A stretch of DNA of 64,000 nucleotides from assembly GCA_963594655.1 (NCBI GenBank), contig CAVBFD010000004.1, positions 12,499 to 76,498 of the forward strand, written 5' to 3'. The stretch comes from Colivivens sp963594655 (GTDB lineage: Bacteria > Bacteroidota > Bacteroidia > Bacteroidales > Bacteroidaceae). Position 1 is the stretch's first letter; each line of letters opens with the position of its first letter. Below are positions 34,993 to 45,147 of this stretch, in pieces. Made by a program: the position numbers and the translations under genes. The notes beneath the pieces are model-generated. The model was not told the origin of the DNA and did no database searches. It saw nothing but the letters and a program-made list of their open reading frames with translations.

Positions 34993-35028
34993 ATGACCGC
35001 ACGCTCTTAAGAGTGTGCGGTCATTTTG
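34993..35028 (+). terminator. Rho-independent terminator of the ribosomal cluster
   Basis: Arms ATGACCGCAC (34993-35002) and GTGCGGTCAT (35014-35023) are exact complements, and the enclosed CTCTTAAGAG can extend the stem. TTTTG follows at once. It separates the ribosomal block from the next operon. Confidence 0.88.
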
Positions 35029-35116
35029 TTGTGTGTGGCCTTGTACTTTACACTGCAAATCCCGATTGTTTTACCGAAAAATCACCCCCACGAGAAACTT
35101 TTTTGTTAAAACTCTA

Positions 35117-35145
35117 TTGCATCAAGAGAAAATTAGCTATGTTTG
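35117..35145 (+). promoter_or_regulatory. Promoter of the CotH-FAS1-SusCD operon
   Basis: TTG (35117-35119), an 18-nt spacer and TATGTTTG (35138-35145) fit the Bacteroidetes consensus. The predicted start near 35152 falls inside the first of two palindromes described separately. No other convincing promoter was seen before any later gene up to 54.4 kb. Confidence 0.6.
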
Positions 35146-35148
35146 TAA

Positions 35149-35186
35149 CGTATTTGTAAATACGCCTAGGTGCCAATAACGTTATT
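35149..35186 (+). promoter_or_regulatory. Two operator-like palindromes at the CotH operon start
   Basis: CGTATTTGTAAATACG (35149-35164) is an inverted repeat with 7-bp arms, and AATAACGTTATT (35175-35186) is a perfect 12-bp palindrome. Their centres are 24 bp apart, just downstream of the -7 box, a place where repressors bind. TTTGTAA also repeats directly at 35142 and 35153. Confidence 0.4.
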
Positions 35187-35197
35187 AGAATTTTGAA

Positions 35198-37162
35198 ATG
35201 AAACTTGCAAGTAAAATATTGTCCTTACTGACCGCTGTAAGTGCGGCCCAGCCTACTATTGCACAGGAATGGTACCGGATTAATGTGCATGATGAATCCA
35301 ACAACAAATCCAATTACGAATGGAGCTTCCCCTATGCTGTAAGCCAGTTCTCCCACTTTGATTTCTCTTCTGACCGAACTGAACTGAGAGGGCATCGCGT
35401 TGACGAGGAAGACGGTACGGTCACTTACGTTCCTTTCTCTGTGGCTGCCGTCGACAGTATCATGATTGTCAATGAGTTGCCCGAGAGCGAACAGACCCAC
35501 AACAAGTACCAGGTCTATACCCTCAACGTGACTACCAACGGTTCAGTCGGAGTCAACTCCAAGGAGGACTACGTGAACTGCTTCGTCTCACTTGACGGAA
35601 AGGACGGCTACAACTGCTATTCGGGAACCGGACGTATCCGTGGCCGTGGCAACTCCACTTGGGCATGGTACGACAAGAAGCCCTACCGTCTGAAGCTCGA
35701 CAAGAAGAACAAGATGCTCGGACTGGACAAGAGCAAGGACTGGGTTCTGCTCGCCAACTACCGTGATGTCACCGACCTGATGAACACCTTCATGTTCGAG
35801 ACAGCCAGTTGGATGGGCATGTCCTACGTCAACCACACACGTTATGTGGAGCTTTTCCTCGACGGTGACTACAAGGGACTCTACCAGATGACAGAGCAGG
35901 TGGAGCAGGGCAAGAACCGCGTGAATGTAGCCGACAACGGCGGCATCCTCTTGGCGATGGACTACGACGACGGACCTGACGGTGACACCAGCACCGACGC
36001 GAGTTTCTTCTCGTCCGTCTTCTCCATGCCGATGTGCGTGAAGTACCCAAAGGACGCTACCGCTGCACAGGTTGACTCCATCAAGAACCTGCTCGGGACT
36101 CTGGAGACAGCCATCAAGGACGCTGATTACGACGCGCTCGATCAGGTGATGGACATGAAGTCCTTCATGACCATGGCGATGCTCCAGGAATATTCACAGA
36201 ATGTGGAGATTTGCGCTCCGCGCAGCATCTACATGTACAAGGACGTGAACGGCAAATGGTTCATGGGACCCTTCTGGGACTGGGACGCCGGCTTCGACTT
36301 CGACTGGAGTGACATGATGACAGGCCACACTTACTTCAGCGACTACACGGAGCTTGTCCTCGGCACAGACCCGGCGAAGCGCAAAGGCATGTGCGGATCG
36401 ACTCCCCGTTTCTTCACCGACATGTTCAAGTCAGCCACCTACACCCAGGCCTACAAAGACCTCTGGAACTCGGTGAAGGACTCGATATTCACACGCAACT
36501 GGGCTGAGATGGAGAAGTACATCGCCGAGCTGAACAAGGGAGCTTACAGCCGTGACATCGCGCGCTGGCCTTTGACCTCCACCTACAGTTACGGCTTTGG
36601 CAAGCACGAGTTCAGCGTGTCAGAGGAGATTGCAAAGATGAAGACATGGTTGCAGAACCGTACCAGTTATCTCGACGAGGTAATCAACGCTTATCCCGAC
36701 CCGGCCAAGAAGGTAGAGGAGACCGACTGCGGAATGATGACAATCAATGTCAAGTTGAGTCAACAGAAGGGATATTCGCAGGGCGGTGTAATCGAAATCG
36801 AGGAGGACTCCTTGGCAAAGCACTTCGGACTTTCATTGGACGAACTCTACGAAGCGTCGGTGTCCCTGACTTCTTTGAATTCGGATGGATCAGACGGATG
36901 GAGTTCGGCTCAAGGCACATGGGGCGCGTGGTTTGACACGAACGGTGATGTCTGTGACTATACCGGAAAATCACACGTGTTCATCGAGCCGTCCGACTTG
37001 TGGACAAGCGACATCTACAGTTGGAACTACGGCTGCCATCCTGACAACTGCAAGTCGGGAGACAAACATACGGTATACATGAAGTTCACCGCACCGCTGA
37101 AAGACGGTAACGTGGGTGCGCTTAAAGTCCGGGTCAATTTCGGAATTGACGTGAACCCATAG
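35198..37162 (+). CDS. Secreted CotH-like kinase with DUF4859-like C-terminal domain
   Basis: A 654-residue exported protein. A signal peptide (residues 1-22, ending PTIAQ) is followed by an N-terminal region with a DSIMI strand like those found before CotH domains, then the CotH kinase domain (about residues 105-500) with RIRGRGNSTW (about 145-154), YRLKLDKK and the acidic F359-W-D-W-D-A-GFDFDW motif, probably metal-binding. CotH of Bacillus is an atypical kinase of coat proteins. The C-terminal part (about 515-654; GAWFDTNGDVCDY, NCKSGDKHTVYMKF) recalls DUF4859, thought to bind surfaces or sugars. First gene of the operon. The family assignment is good; the substrate is unknown. Confidence 0.85.
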   Translation: MKLASKILSLLTAVSAAQPTIAQEWYRINVHDESNNKSNYEWSFPYAVSQFSHFDFSSDRTELRGHRVDEEDGTVTYVPFSVAAVDSIMIVNELPESEQTHNKYQVYTLNVTTNGSVGVNSKEDYVNCFVSLDGKDGYNCYSGTGRIRGRGNSTWAWYDKKPYRLKLDKKNKMLGLDKSKDWVLLANYRDVTDLMNTFMFETASWMGMSYVNHTRYVELFLDGDYKGLYQMTEQVEQGKNRVNVADNGGILLAMDYDDGPDGDTSTDASFFSSVFSMPMCVKYPKDATAAQVDSIKNLLGTLETAIKDADYDALDQVMDMKSFMTMAMLQEYSQNVEICAPRSIYMYKDVNGKWFMGPFWDWDAGFDFDWSDMMTGHTYFSDYTELVLGTDPAKRKGMCGSTPRFFTDMFKSATYTQAYKDLWNSVKDSIFTRNWAEMEKYIAELNKGAYSRDIARWPLTSTYSYGFGKHEFSVSEEIAKMKTWLQNRTSYLDEVINAYPDPAKKVEETDCGMMTINVKLSQQKGYSQGGVIEIEEDSLAKHFGLSLDELYEASVSLTSLNSDGSDGWSSAQGTWGAWFDTNGDVCDYTGKSHVFIEPSDLWTSDIYSWNYGCHPDNCKSGDKHTVYMKFTAPLKDGNVGALKVRVNFGIDVNP

Positions 37163-37216
37163 ATGACGACGAGGAAACAAACAGAGAAAACGAAATATAA
37201 ATATTCAAATTAATTA

Positions 37217-39958
37217 ATGATTCTAAAAAGTATGTTGTTAAACTTTCAGAGTAACAAACGATGCAGACACTTCCTTGCCGGGGGTGTCTTGTGTGCTGCC
37301 GCTCTAGGGTTCAATGCATGTACGCCGGACTATAATCTGGATGAGGATCAGCCTACAGGACTGAACACCATCTACGGTTATATGGAAGATGCAGGGAACT
37401 ACAAGAACTTCTTGCGGCTAATTGACGACCTGGGCGAGACTGAAACATTGTCGAAGACAGGTAGTAAGACTCTGTTCATTGCGGACGATGACGCGTTTGC
37501 GAAATTCTATGCGGACAATGAATGGGGAGTCACGAGTTATGACCTGTTGTCAGAGGCACAGAAGAAGATTCTTCTCCGCTCCGCTATGGTCGACAACCCT
37601 TACTCAATCAGTTTGATGTCAAGTGTGAAGGGTCCTATCGACGGCGAGTGCATGCGTCGTACCTCCTCCCTTCAGGTCTATGACACAGTGTCGGTGATTC
37701 CAATGAATGCGGCTGAGATTCCTGCCACTTCCTATTGGACTAATCTGGCGCAGACCCACGACACCATCTACATCGTCAAGGACGCTTCCGGAGCGGCTCC
37801 GATGATTCATTTCCTTCCCCGCTTCCTGGAGACTAACATGATAACTGGATCCGACGTTGACTTCCTTTACAACGAGGCGGAGGGAACACACGTGTCCGAC
37901 GACGCTTATGTCAACGACTGTAAGGTGATTGAGGCCAACATCTTCTGTAAGAACGGATTCTTGCATAAGGTGAACAAGGTGATGCTTCCGCTCGACAATA
38001 TGGCGGAAATCATCCGCAAGCAGCCCAACACCACTGAGTACAGCTACTTGCTCGACCGCTTCTCAGCTCCGTTCAATGCCGGTATCACAACCCGGTTCAA
38101 TCAAATCTACGGACTGGATGTCGATACTGTCTATCAGAAGGCTTACTTCGCCACACGCGGCAACACCAGTTCAGGTATCACTTCCACTGAGCGTAGTACG
38201 GACAAGGACAACAACTCGGTCGAGGCTCTTCTCAAGTACGATCCGGGATGGAACCGCTATAGTCCGGGTAGCATCAACGACCCGAACCGCGATGAGGTCA
38301 TGGAGGATATGGCATGTATGCTCGTTCCTACAGACGCGGCTCTCGACGACTGGTGGAACAACGGAGGCGGTAAGGTTCTCAAGGACAACTACGGCACATG
38401 GGCCAACGTCCCCAACAAGGTCGTAAGGGAACTTATCAAGAACAACCAGCTCATGTCGCTTGTCTCTTCAGTTCCTTCCAAGTTCAACACCATCCTCAAC
38501 GACGCGGCAATGGAGATGGGAATCACCACAGCCAATGTGGACAGTGTGATTCTCGGATGTAACGGAGCTGTATACCTTACCAATAAGGTGTTCGCCCCGA
38601 CAACCTACTCTTCAGTACTCTTCCCGGCGTTGGTGACCGACGCGATGAGCGTGATATACAACGCCATCAGTGTGCTTCAGTTCGACGCCTACCTGAACTC
38701 CATGGTGTCGCGCTATAGTTTCTTCATCCCGTTGAACGACGGTATGCTCACCTATATCGACCCGGTTTCCCTCGGACAGAACGAGACCCACATGTGGAAA
38801 TTCAGATACGACCCCAAGGGAGCCAACGCCTACGCACGCATCAGGGCTTCTGTCTATGTGGCTACAAGGGGCGAGGACGGCACATGGGTGCAGGGCGACT
38901 CACTTAGTGTAATCGTGGGTTCATCAAAGTCCGACCAAGTGTACGACCGTCTGGAGGATATCCTTGACAACATCATCGTGGTCGGCGACATCGAGCAGGG
39001 CAAGTCCTACTACAAGACCAAGGGCAACAACTATATTAAGGTGGGAGGCCAGGTCGGAGTTGCCGGCGCCATGACCGCTTCTGGCGGTTGGCAGATAGAC
39101 AATGACCAGCCGGAGACAGTCACCCAGATATATAATATGGAGAACGGAAAGTCATACGTAACCACTTCTCCTGTCTACACAAGCCACAACGCTTGTAGCG
39201 ATGTCTTCAGCGCCAACGACGACTTCTCAGAGTTCTATTCAATCCTGCAGGCCTGTGGCGCGTTGGCAACATCCAGCAAGAAAAACTCTTGGTCTTCAGT
39301 GTCAAAGAACGGTAACTTGATATATATCCCGGAGAAGGACACCGAGAGTATCAACTACCTGTTGAACACATTCCACTACACCATCTACGCACCTACAAAC
39401 GAGGCGATGGAAGAGGCGTTCGCAATGGGACTCCCGACACTTGAGATGCTTGACGAGGCGATGGCAATCGACGAGGACGACACGACAGAAATCTACAAGG
39501 AAATCGAGGACTCCGCCGCTCACCTCAGAAAGGTGATGCTTGACTTCGTGAAGTACCACATCCAGGATAACTCCATCTTTATTGACAACGGTTTCGAGTC
39601 AGGAAACTACGAGACAGCCAAGACTAACCCGAACACGGGTCGCTCGTTCAAGTTGACGGTTGCCGTTGACGCCAACGACCTTTACGTGGAGGGTGTCTGC
39701 TCCGAGAAGCAGAAGGTGAACAAGGACAAGATGTACAATGTGATCACACGTGAGTACTGGCTCAACAACGCCACTGCGTCGAGAGCCACTCTGATAGAGA
39801 CAGCTTCAAGCGTAGTGCTTCATGCTGTAGACCATCCGCTCCTGTATAAATACAAGCCAGAGGCAGACTTGACCTTGCCAGAAAACAACCAGTTCGTCTA
39901 CTCTCCAAATGATGTTTATTCAGATGACGAGGAAGAGGCAGTTAAAACGCGTAAATAA
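37217..39958 (+). CDS. FAS1 (fasciclin) domain lipoprotein, 913 residues
   Basis: A surface or periplasmic lipoprotein. The signal ends with Cys35 (GFNAC). Repeated FAS1 modules are indicated by paired signatures: KTLFIADDDAF with NGFLHKVNKVMLP (about residues 45-260), a second module with CMLVPTDAAL and NGAVYLTNKVFAP (about 270-455), a middle region with beta-rich sequence, and a last module with YTIYAPTNEAM (about 720-735) and VVLHAVDHPLL. FAS1 domains mediate adhesion or carbohydrate contact. The gene ends 2 nt before susC, so the two are coupled. A start at Met6 is also possible. The C-terminus is acidic then basic (DDEEEAVKTRK). Confidence 0.85.
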   Translation: MILKSMLLNFQSNKRCRHFLAGGVLCAAALGFNACTPDYNLDEDQPTGLNTIYGYMEDAGNYKNFLRLIDDLGETETLSKTGSKTLFIADDDAFAKFYADNEWGVTSYDLLSEAQKKILLRSAMVDNPYSISLMSSVKGPIDGECMRRTSSLQVYDTVSVIPMNAAEIPATSYWTNLAQTHDTIYIVKDASGAAPMIHFLPRFLETNMITGSDVDFLYNEAEGTHVSDDAYVNDCKVIEANIFCKNGFLHKVNKVMLPLDNMAEIIRKQPNTTEYSYLLDRFSAPFNAGITTRFNQIYGLDVDTVYQKAYFATRGNTSSGITSTERSTDKDNNSVEALLKYDPGWNRYSPGSINDPNRDEVMEDMACMLVPTDAALDDWWNNGGGKVLKDNYGTWANVPNKVVRELIKNNQLMSLVSSVPSKFNTILNDAAMEMGITTANVDSVILGCNGAVYLTNKVFAPTTYSSVLFPALVTDAMSVIYNAISVLQFDAYLNSMVSRYSFFIPLNDGMLTYIDPVSLGQNETHMWKFRYDPKGANAYARIRASVYVATRGEDGTWVQGDSLSVIVGSSKSDQVYDRLEDILDNIIVVGDIEQGKSYYKTKGNNYIKVGGQVGVAGAMTASGGWQIDNDQPETVTQIYNMENGKSYVTTSPVYTSHNACSDVFSANDDFSEFYSILQACGALATSSKKNSWSSVSKNGNLIYIPEKDTESINYLLNTFHYTIYAPTNEAMEEAFAMGLPTLEMLDEAMAIDEDDTTEIYKEIEDSAAHLRKVMLDFVKYHIQDNSIFIDNGFESGNYETAKTNPNTGRSFKLTVAVDANDLYVEGVCSEKQKVNKDKMYNVITREYWLNNATASRATLIETASSVVLHAVDHPLLYKYKPEADLTLPENNQFVYSPNDVYSDDEEEAVKTRK

Positions 39959-39960
39959 TA

Positions 39961-42900
39961 ATGAGTATGAAGAAAATATTATCAATACTGATGATCTTGA
40001 CCTGTTTCTGTACTTTGGCACAGGCGCAGGTGAAGGCGGGCGACGTAATTTCGGGTACTGTCTCAGATGATATCGAACCTCTGATGATGGTGAACGTTGT
40101 CGAGGTTGACAACAACAACCGTATCGTCGCACATGGAGTTACGGATATCAACGGTAACTTCTCTTTCCGTTGTGTGAACCCTAAGGACCATATCCAGGTT
40201 TCATACATCGGTTACCAGAAACAGTCATTACCTATAAATAAAAAGGTGTTCAAGATCGTGCTGAAGAGCAACACCCAAATCCCGACTGTCGAGGTGAAGG
40301 CAGTGCGCAAGACCCAAAGCTCAGGACTTTCAATTCCTGTGACCGAGATTTCGACCGCACAGCAGTCAATCGACATGAAGGAGTTCGAGGGTCTCGCCCT
40401 CACATCTGTAGACGAGGCTTTGCAGGGACGTATCTCTGGACTTGACATCGTGATGAACTCAGGTAGCCTCGGTGCCGGTACCACAATGCGACTCCGTGGT
40501 GTGAGTACCATCACAGGTAACGCCGAGCCTCTGATTGTCGTCAACGGCAACATCTGGCAGGAGAACGTGTCGGACGACTTCGACTACAGTGCGGCCACAG
40601 AGGAGCGTTTCGCCGAGCTTCTGCAGGTCAACCCTGAGGACATCGAGAGTATCACCGTGTTGAAGGACGCGTCCGCGACCGCCATCTGGGGTGCGCACGG
40701 AGCCAACGGTGTTATCGAGATCAAAACTAAGCGTGGTCAGAAGGGCAAGACCACGGTGAACTATTCTTACCGTTTCACCGGAACCTGGCAGCCTAAGGGC
40801 ATGAAGGTCCTCAACGGTGACGACTATACAATGTTCCTGAAGGAGGCTTATTTCAACCCGACCCTCAACAGTGCGATAGCCGACAACACGTCAAGCTCTT
40901 ATATCCCTGAAATCAACTACGACAAGAACTACTCCCAGTACAACATGTTCAACAACAACACTGACTGGGAAAGTGAGGTCACTCAGTTCGGTCAGTACCA
41001 CCAGCACTACGTGTCAATCAACGGTGGTGGTGACAAGGCGCGCTTCCGTATTTCCGGCGGTTACGACAACCAGTCGGGTGCCGCCATCCACGAGAGGTTG
41101 AACCGTTACACCACCCGTGTGGCTCTCGACTATTTCATCTCAAGCCGTATCACCGTACAGACCAACTTCAGTTTGTCTTACACAGAGCGTATGAACACAG
41201 GCAAGAACCTTCTCGGTATCGCATACCAGAAGATGCCGAACCTGGCGGTGTACGAGGAGGATGAGAACGACGTGCCTTCAGCCTCATACTATATCATGCA
41301 GAGGGCATACACATCCTCACAGCTCAACGACCAGCTTGGCATCGCCAACCCTGTGGCAAAGGCCTACTTGGAGAAGACAAGCTCCAATGACATGACCCTG
41401 TCACCTGAGTTCATCCTCCGTTATGATGTTTTGGGAACGGCCGACGAGTCGGCACACCGCCTCACTTATCAGGGCCAGATTAACTTCAACGTGTCAAGCA
41501 GTGACTCCAAGTCATTCAGCCCTTCAATCCTGCAGACGAACGGATGGACTGGCGGTGACTCCAACGTCGCTTCCTCAAACCAGAGCAAGAGCAACAGTTT
41601 CACCACACGCCACTCTCTGACTTTCGTTCCCCACTTCAACAATCCTGACCATTCAATGCAGGTACTTGTTCGTGGTGAGTACGGTTCAGGCAACAGCTCC
41701 TCACAGTCGCTGTCACGCAAGTGGCTTGCGACAAGTGACATCACATCTGCCCTTGCCGGCGGCGTCATATCTTCCTTCGGTTCAGGCTACGGACGTTCAA
41801 AGTCTGAGAACTTCGCGTTCCAGACCCACTATGCGTTCCGTGGAAAGTACGTGTTCGACTTCACAGCCCGTTTCGACAAGTCAAACTCTAACCCGAAGAA
41901 CTGGGGCGCATACTACGGAGTGTCCGGCCGTTGGAACATCTCCGACGAGAAGTTCATGCAGAAGTACAAGTGGATTGACATGTTGTCACTCTCTCTTGGT
42001 TGGGGACGTACAGGTCGTCCAATCGGTGGTTCTACAGCGATGTACAGTACCTATAGCTCAACAGGATCCTACATGGGTGTAACCGCGGTAGCTCCTCAGC
42101 GTCTCCGTCTGTCTGTCATCCGTCCTGCCAACCAGGACACATGGAACCTCGGTTCTTACTTCGGTTTCCTCAACAACAAAATCACGGGTGACGTCCAAGT
42201 CTACACCAACGAGTCTGAGCAGGTTACAGAGTACCCGATACCTACATCCGCAGGTTTCTCGAGCATCCCGGCAAGCCTTACCGGTAAGGTGCGCAACACG
42301 GGATGGGAGTTCAACATCAACGGTAACCGTATCGTCAGAAGAGGCGATTTCTCAATGGACTTCAACGTCTCGTTCTCAAACAACCGTAACAGGATTCTCG
42401 AGATGAACTCCATCCTCCTGGATCAAATGAATGACGAGTTCAACTACGTCAACGGCCAGTATCTGTCACGTGTGCAGATCAACAACCCTATCGGTTCCAT
42501 CTACGGTTTCCGCTACAAGGGCGTGTATGCGTACAGCGATTACAGTGCCGAGGAGGTTCCGGGTGTGAGCGGTCCTGACGCTCCTGTAGCGCGCAACGCC
42601 AACGGAGAGGTCATCCTCAATGCCAACGGCTACACAAAGAACATGGTGTTCAACTACAGTGGTCTGAACTACCAGTTCAAGGGTGGTGACGCCAAGTACG
42701 AGGATATCAACCACGACGGTGAGATCAACGAGCTTGACATCGTGTACCTCGGTTCAACACTTCCGAAACTCAATGGTGGATTCGGTGTCAAATTCAAGTA
42801 CAAGGACTTCGGTCTGAACCTGCAGTTCGTGTACCGTATCGGACAGAAGGTGGTGAACTCAGCCCGTATGTATGCCGAGAACATGTACAGCAACAACAAC

Positions 42901-43251
42901 CAGTCACGTGCCGTGAACTGGCGTTGGCACAACGAAGGTGATGTCACCGAGATTCCGAGAGCGTTGTACAACTACGGTTACAACTGGTTGGCTTCCGACC
43001 GTTTCATAGAGGACGCCTCATATCTGCGTTGCAACTATGTGAGCTTCTCATACAACTTCAAAAAGAGTGTGCTGAAGCAGCTCGGTATCAAGAGTCTGGC
43101 GGCTTACCTCAACCTGAACAACCTGTTCGTTCTGACAAAGTACTCAGGTGTTGACCCTGAGGTCTCTCAGAGCGGTTATACTCCAGCGACTGACTCAGGC
43201 CGTACTCCACGCGCGAAGTCGTTCACATTTAACTTGAATGTTGGATTCTAA
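39961..43251 (+). CDS. SusC/RagA-type TonB-linked outer-membrane transporter 1
   Basis: A 1096-residue outer-membrane protein. A signal peptide (to about residue 22, AQAQ) leads to a carboxypeptidase-regulatory-like beta domain (about 30-95), a TonB plug with RGVSTITGNAEPLIVVNG and VLKDASATAIWGAHGANGV (about 165-260), and a large beta barrel ending in FTFNLNVGF with terminal Phe. There is no STN domain, so it does not signal through a FecR/ECF pair. It works with the following SusD protein to import a bound ligand using TonB energy. The substrate cannot be read from sequence, and no degradative enzyme is encoded nearby. Confidence 0.96.
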   Translation: MSMKKILSILMILTCFCTLAQAQVKAGDVISGTVSDDIEPLMMVNVVEVDNNNRIVAHGVTDINGNFSFRCVNPKDHIQVSYIGYQKQSLPINKKVFKIVLKSNTQIPTVEVKAVRKTQSSGLSIPVTEISTAQQSIDMKEFEGLALTSVDEALQGRISGLDIVMNSGSLGAGTTMRLRGVSTITGNAEPLIVVNGNIWQENVSDDFDYSAATEERFAELLQVNPEDIESITVLKDASATAIWGAHGANGVIEIKTKRGQKGKTTVNYSYRFTGTWQPKGMKVLNGDDYTMFLKEAYFNPTLNSAIADNTSSSYIPEINYDKNYSQYNMFNNNTDWESEVTQFGQYHQHYVSINGGGDKARFRISGGYDNQSGAAIHERLNRYTTRVALDYFISSRITVQTNFSLSYTERMNTGKNLLGIAYQKMPNLAVYEEDENDVPSASYYIMQRAYTSSQLNDQLGIANPVAKAYLEKTSSNDMTLSPEFILRYDVLGTADESAHRLTYQGQINFNVSSSDSKSFSPSILQTNGWTGGDSNVASSNQSKSNSFTTRHSLTFVPHFNNPDHSMQVLVRGEYGSGNSSSQSLSRKWLATSDITSALAGGVISSFGSGYGRSKSENFAFQTHYAFRGKYVFDFTARFDKSNSNPKNWGAYYGVSGRWNISDEKFMQKYKWIDMLSLSLGWGRTGRPIGGSTAMYSTYSSTGSYMGVTAVAPQRLRLSVIRPANQDTWNLGSYFGFLNNKITGDVQVYTNESEQVTEYPIPTSAGFSSIPASLTGKVRNTGWEFNINGNRIVRRGDFSMDFNVSFSNNRNRILEMNSILLDQMNDEFNYVNGQYLSRVQINNPIGSIYGFRYKGVYAYSDYSAEEVPGVSGPDAPVARNANGEVILNANGYTKNMVFNYSGLNYQFKGGDAKYEDINHDGEINELDIVYLGSTLPKLNGGFGVKFKYKDFGLNLQFVYRIGQKVVNSARMYAENMYSNNNQSRAVNWRWHNEGDVTEIPRALYNYGYNWLASDRFIEDASYLRCNYVSFSYNFKKSVLKQLGIKSLAAYLNLNNLFVLTKYSGVDPEVSQSGYTPATDSGRTPRAKSFTFNLNVGF

Positions 43252-43258
43252 ATGATCA

Positions 43259-45145
43259 ATGACAATGAAATTATATAAAAACATAAGGACAATAGGACTG
43301 GCTGCATGTGCGGGGCTGGCGTTTGCCTCCTGCGATATGGAACTGCTTCCGTTGGATACAGTTATCCTCGAAAACTATTGGACAAACAAGGATGACGTCA
43401 ACAGTGTCGTCACTTCCTGTTACCAGGGCTTGACTTCCAGTGACGTGGTCAACCGTATGATAGTCTGGGGCGAGTGCCGTTCCGACAATATTAAGGAGGG
43501 AAAGAGAATATCCAGTGCGGGTAATGACCTGAAGTATCTTCTCAACGGCAACACGCTTGAGACCAACTCATACTGCCAATGGTCCTCTTTCTATACAATA
43601 ATCAACAGGTGTAACACCGTCGAGAAGTATGCTCCGGTAGTGCAGCAGCGCGACCCGAACTTCACGGAGTCCGACCTCTACCAGACTCTGGCCGAGGTGA
43701 AGACCATCCGCGCGCTCTGCTACTTCTATCTTGTGCGTACTTTCGGTGACGTGCCTTTCACTACCGAGGCTTCCATCGACGATGACCAGGAGTACGTTAT
43801 TCCTGCCACAGACGACGGACTGATTCTTGACACGCTCATCACCGACCTCGAACAGAACGGAATGTACGCTCCCAAGAGGTATGTCGTTGAAGACGAGAAC
43901 TCAGGTAAGATTACCCGAAACGCAGTGTATGCCCTGTTGGCTGACATGTACCTGTGGAGGGCTTCCGACGCCCAACTCGACGCTGCAAAGCGCAACGCGC
44001 TTTACCTCAAGTGTGTCGAGTACTGTGACAAGGTCATAGAGGCCAAGGTGGACGAGTACAAGGAAGACCGCTACGGTTCTCTGAAGCGTCAGATAGACAA
44101 TGAGATTTATTCCGAGACAGGCTATCCTCTCATCCAGGAATGGGCAGAGTCCGACCAGACTTCAGGCCAGGGTACTAATGCCAAGGCGTACAACCGGATT
44201 TTCGGAACAGGACATTCCTTCGAGAGTATCTTTGAGCTGTCCTTCTCTTCAAACCAGACATCACAAGGTACAACGAACTCTGCTGTGGCAAACATGTACG
44301 GAAGCAATGATACGGGCTTTGCCAACGGAGCGTACGTGGCAGCCAACGAAAACATGCTTTCAGCCGAGGCCACCGCGACCTACGATTATGACAATGGTAA
44401 TGTGTTCACCTCATACGACTTCCGCAGCCAGTCATTCTTCCAGTGGGACGAGTCGTCTTCCTTCACCATCTCCAAGTATGTCTGCGATAAGATGGCGGTG
44501 AATGTGGGTACGGCCAGCGTGTGGAGTAAAGGAGTGAAGTCAACAACCTACACTCCGAGAACACAAAACTACGCCAACTGGATTATCTACCGTCTGACAG
44601 ACATCATGCTGATGAAGGCTGAGGCTGAGGTTCAGCTTGCCGATTACATCGACAATAGCGTGGTGCCGGAGGAGACTACAGAGGAGACCACAGAGGAGAC
44701 TGCCGGCGAGGCGAAGACACGTAACGCCTACGGCAATGTCTACTCTACATCCAAGGAGTACTATGACGACGCGTTCAATATCGTGGACGCCATATACTCA
44801 CGTTCGGCTCCGAACGCTACAGCCGCCGCAAGCCCGAACAAGGCGTCGCTTACGGGCAAGACCATGTACGACAACCTCATCGGTGACGAGCGCCGCCGTG
44901 AGCTGATGTTCGAGGGCAAGCGTTACTATGACCTGCTCCGCCGCGCCCGCCGCGAGGGAAGCACTTCTTATGTGGCAAGCAAGATAAGCAGTAAGTTCAC
45001 CTCAAACGCGTCGGCTATGGGTATCAAGATGGCTATGATGGAGTTCCTCTACATGCCATACGCCAAGAAAGAGTTGGACCGCAACCCTCTCCTGAAGCAG
45101 AATAAAGCCTATGATAAGGAAAAGAAAAACGAAAGAAACTTTTAA
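43259..45145 (+). CDS. SusD/RagB-type surface lipoprotein 1
   Basis: A 628-residue lipoprotein partner of SusC 1. The lipobox AFASC (Cys25) follows an N-terminal signal, and the helix-rich SusD fold shows YFYLVRTFGDVPF (about 158-171), ADMYLWR and the C-terminal ERRRELMFEGKRYYDLLR signature. It caps the SusC barrel and captures ligand. An insertion of about 25 residues near 470-490 contains a threefold EETT repeat encoded by 12-bp DNA repeats. A start at 43265 (MKLYKN) is equally good. SusC ends 7 nt before. Confidence 0.95.
   Translation: MTMKLYKNIRTIGLAACAGLAFASCDMELLPLDTVILENYWTNKDDVNSVVTSCYQGLTSSDVVNRMIVWGECRSDNIKEGKRISSAGNDLKYLLNGNTLETNSYCQWSSFYTIINRCNTVEKYAPVVQQRDPNFTESDLYQTLAEVKTIRALCYFYLVRTFGDVPFTTEASIDDDQEYVIPATDDGLILDTLITDLEQNGMYAPKRYVVEDENSGKITRNAVYALLADMYLWRASDAQLDAAKRNALYLKCVEYCDKVIEAKVDEYKEDRYGSLKRQIDNEIYSETGYPLIQEWAESDQTSGQGTNAKAYNRIFGTGHSFESIFELSFSSNQTSQGTTNSAVANMYGSNDTGFANGAYVAANENMLSAEATATYDYDNGNVFTSYDFRSQSFFQWDESSSFTISKYVCDKMAVNVGTASVWSKGVKSTTYTPRTQNYANWIIYRLTDIMLMKAEAEVQLADYIDNSVVPEETTEETTEETAGEAKTRNAYGNVYSTSKEYYDDAFNIVDAIYSRSAPNATAAASPNKASLTGKTMYDNLIGDERRRELMFEGKRYYDLLRRARREGSTSYVASKISSKFTSNASAMGIKMAMMEFLYMPYAKKELDRNPLLKQNKAYDKEKKNERNF
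44669..44704 (+). repeat. Threefold 12-bp tandem repeat inside susD 1
   Basis: GAGGAGACTACA-type units occur three times in a row with few differences and encode EETT-EETT-EETA. The unit length is a multiple of three, so gain or loss would keep the frame and vary only the length of an acidic surface loop. Confidence 0.7.
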
Positions 45146-45147
45146 TT

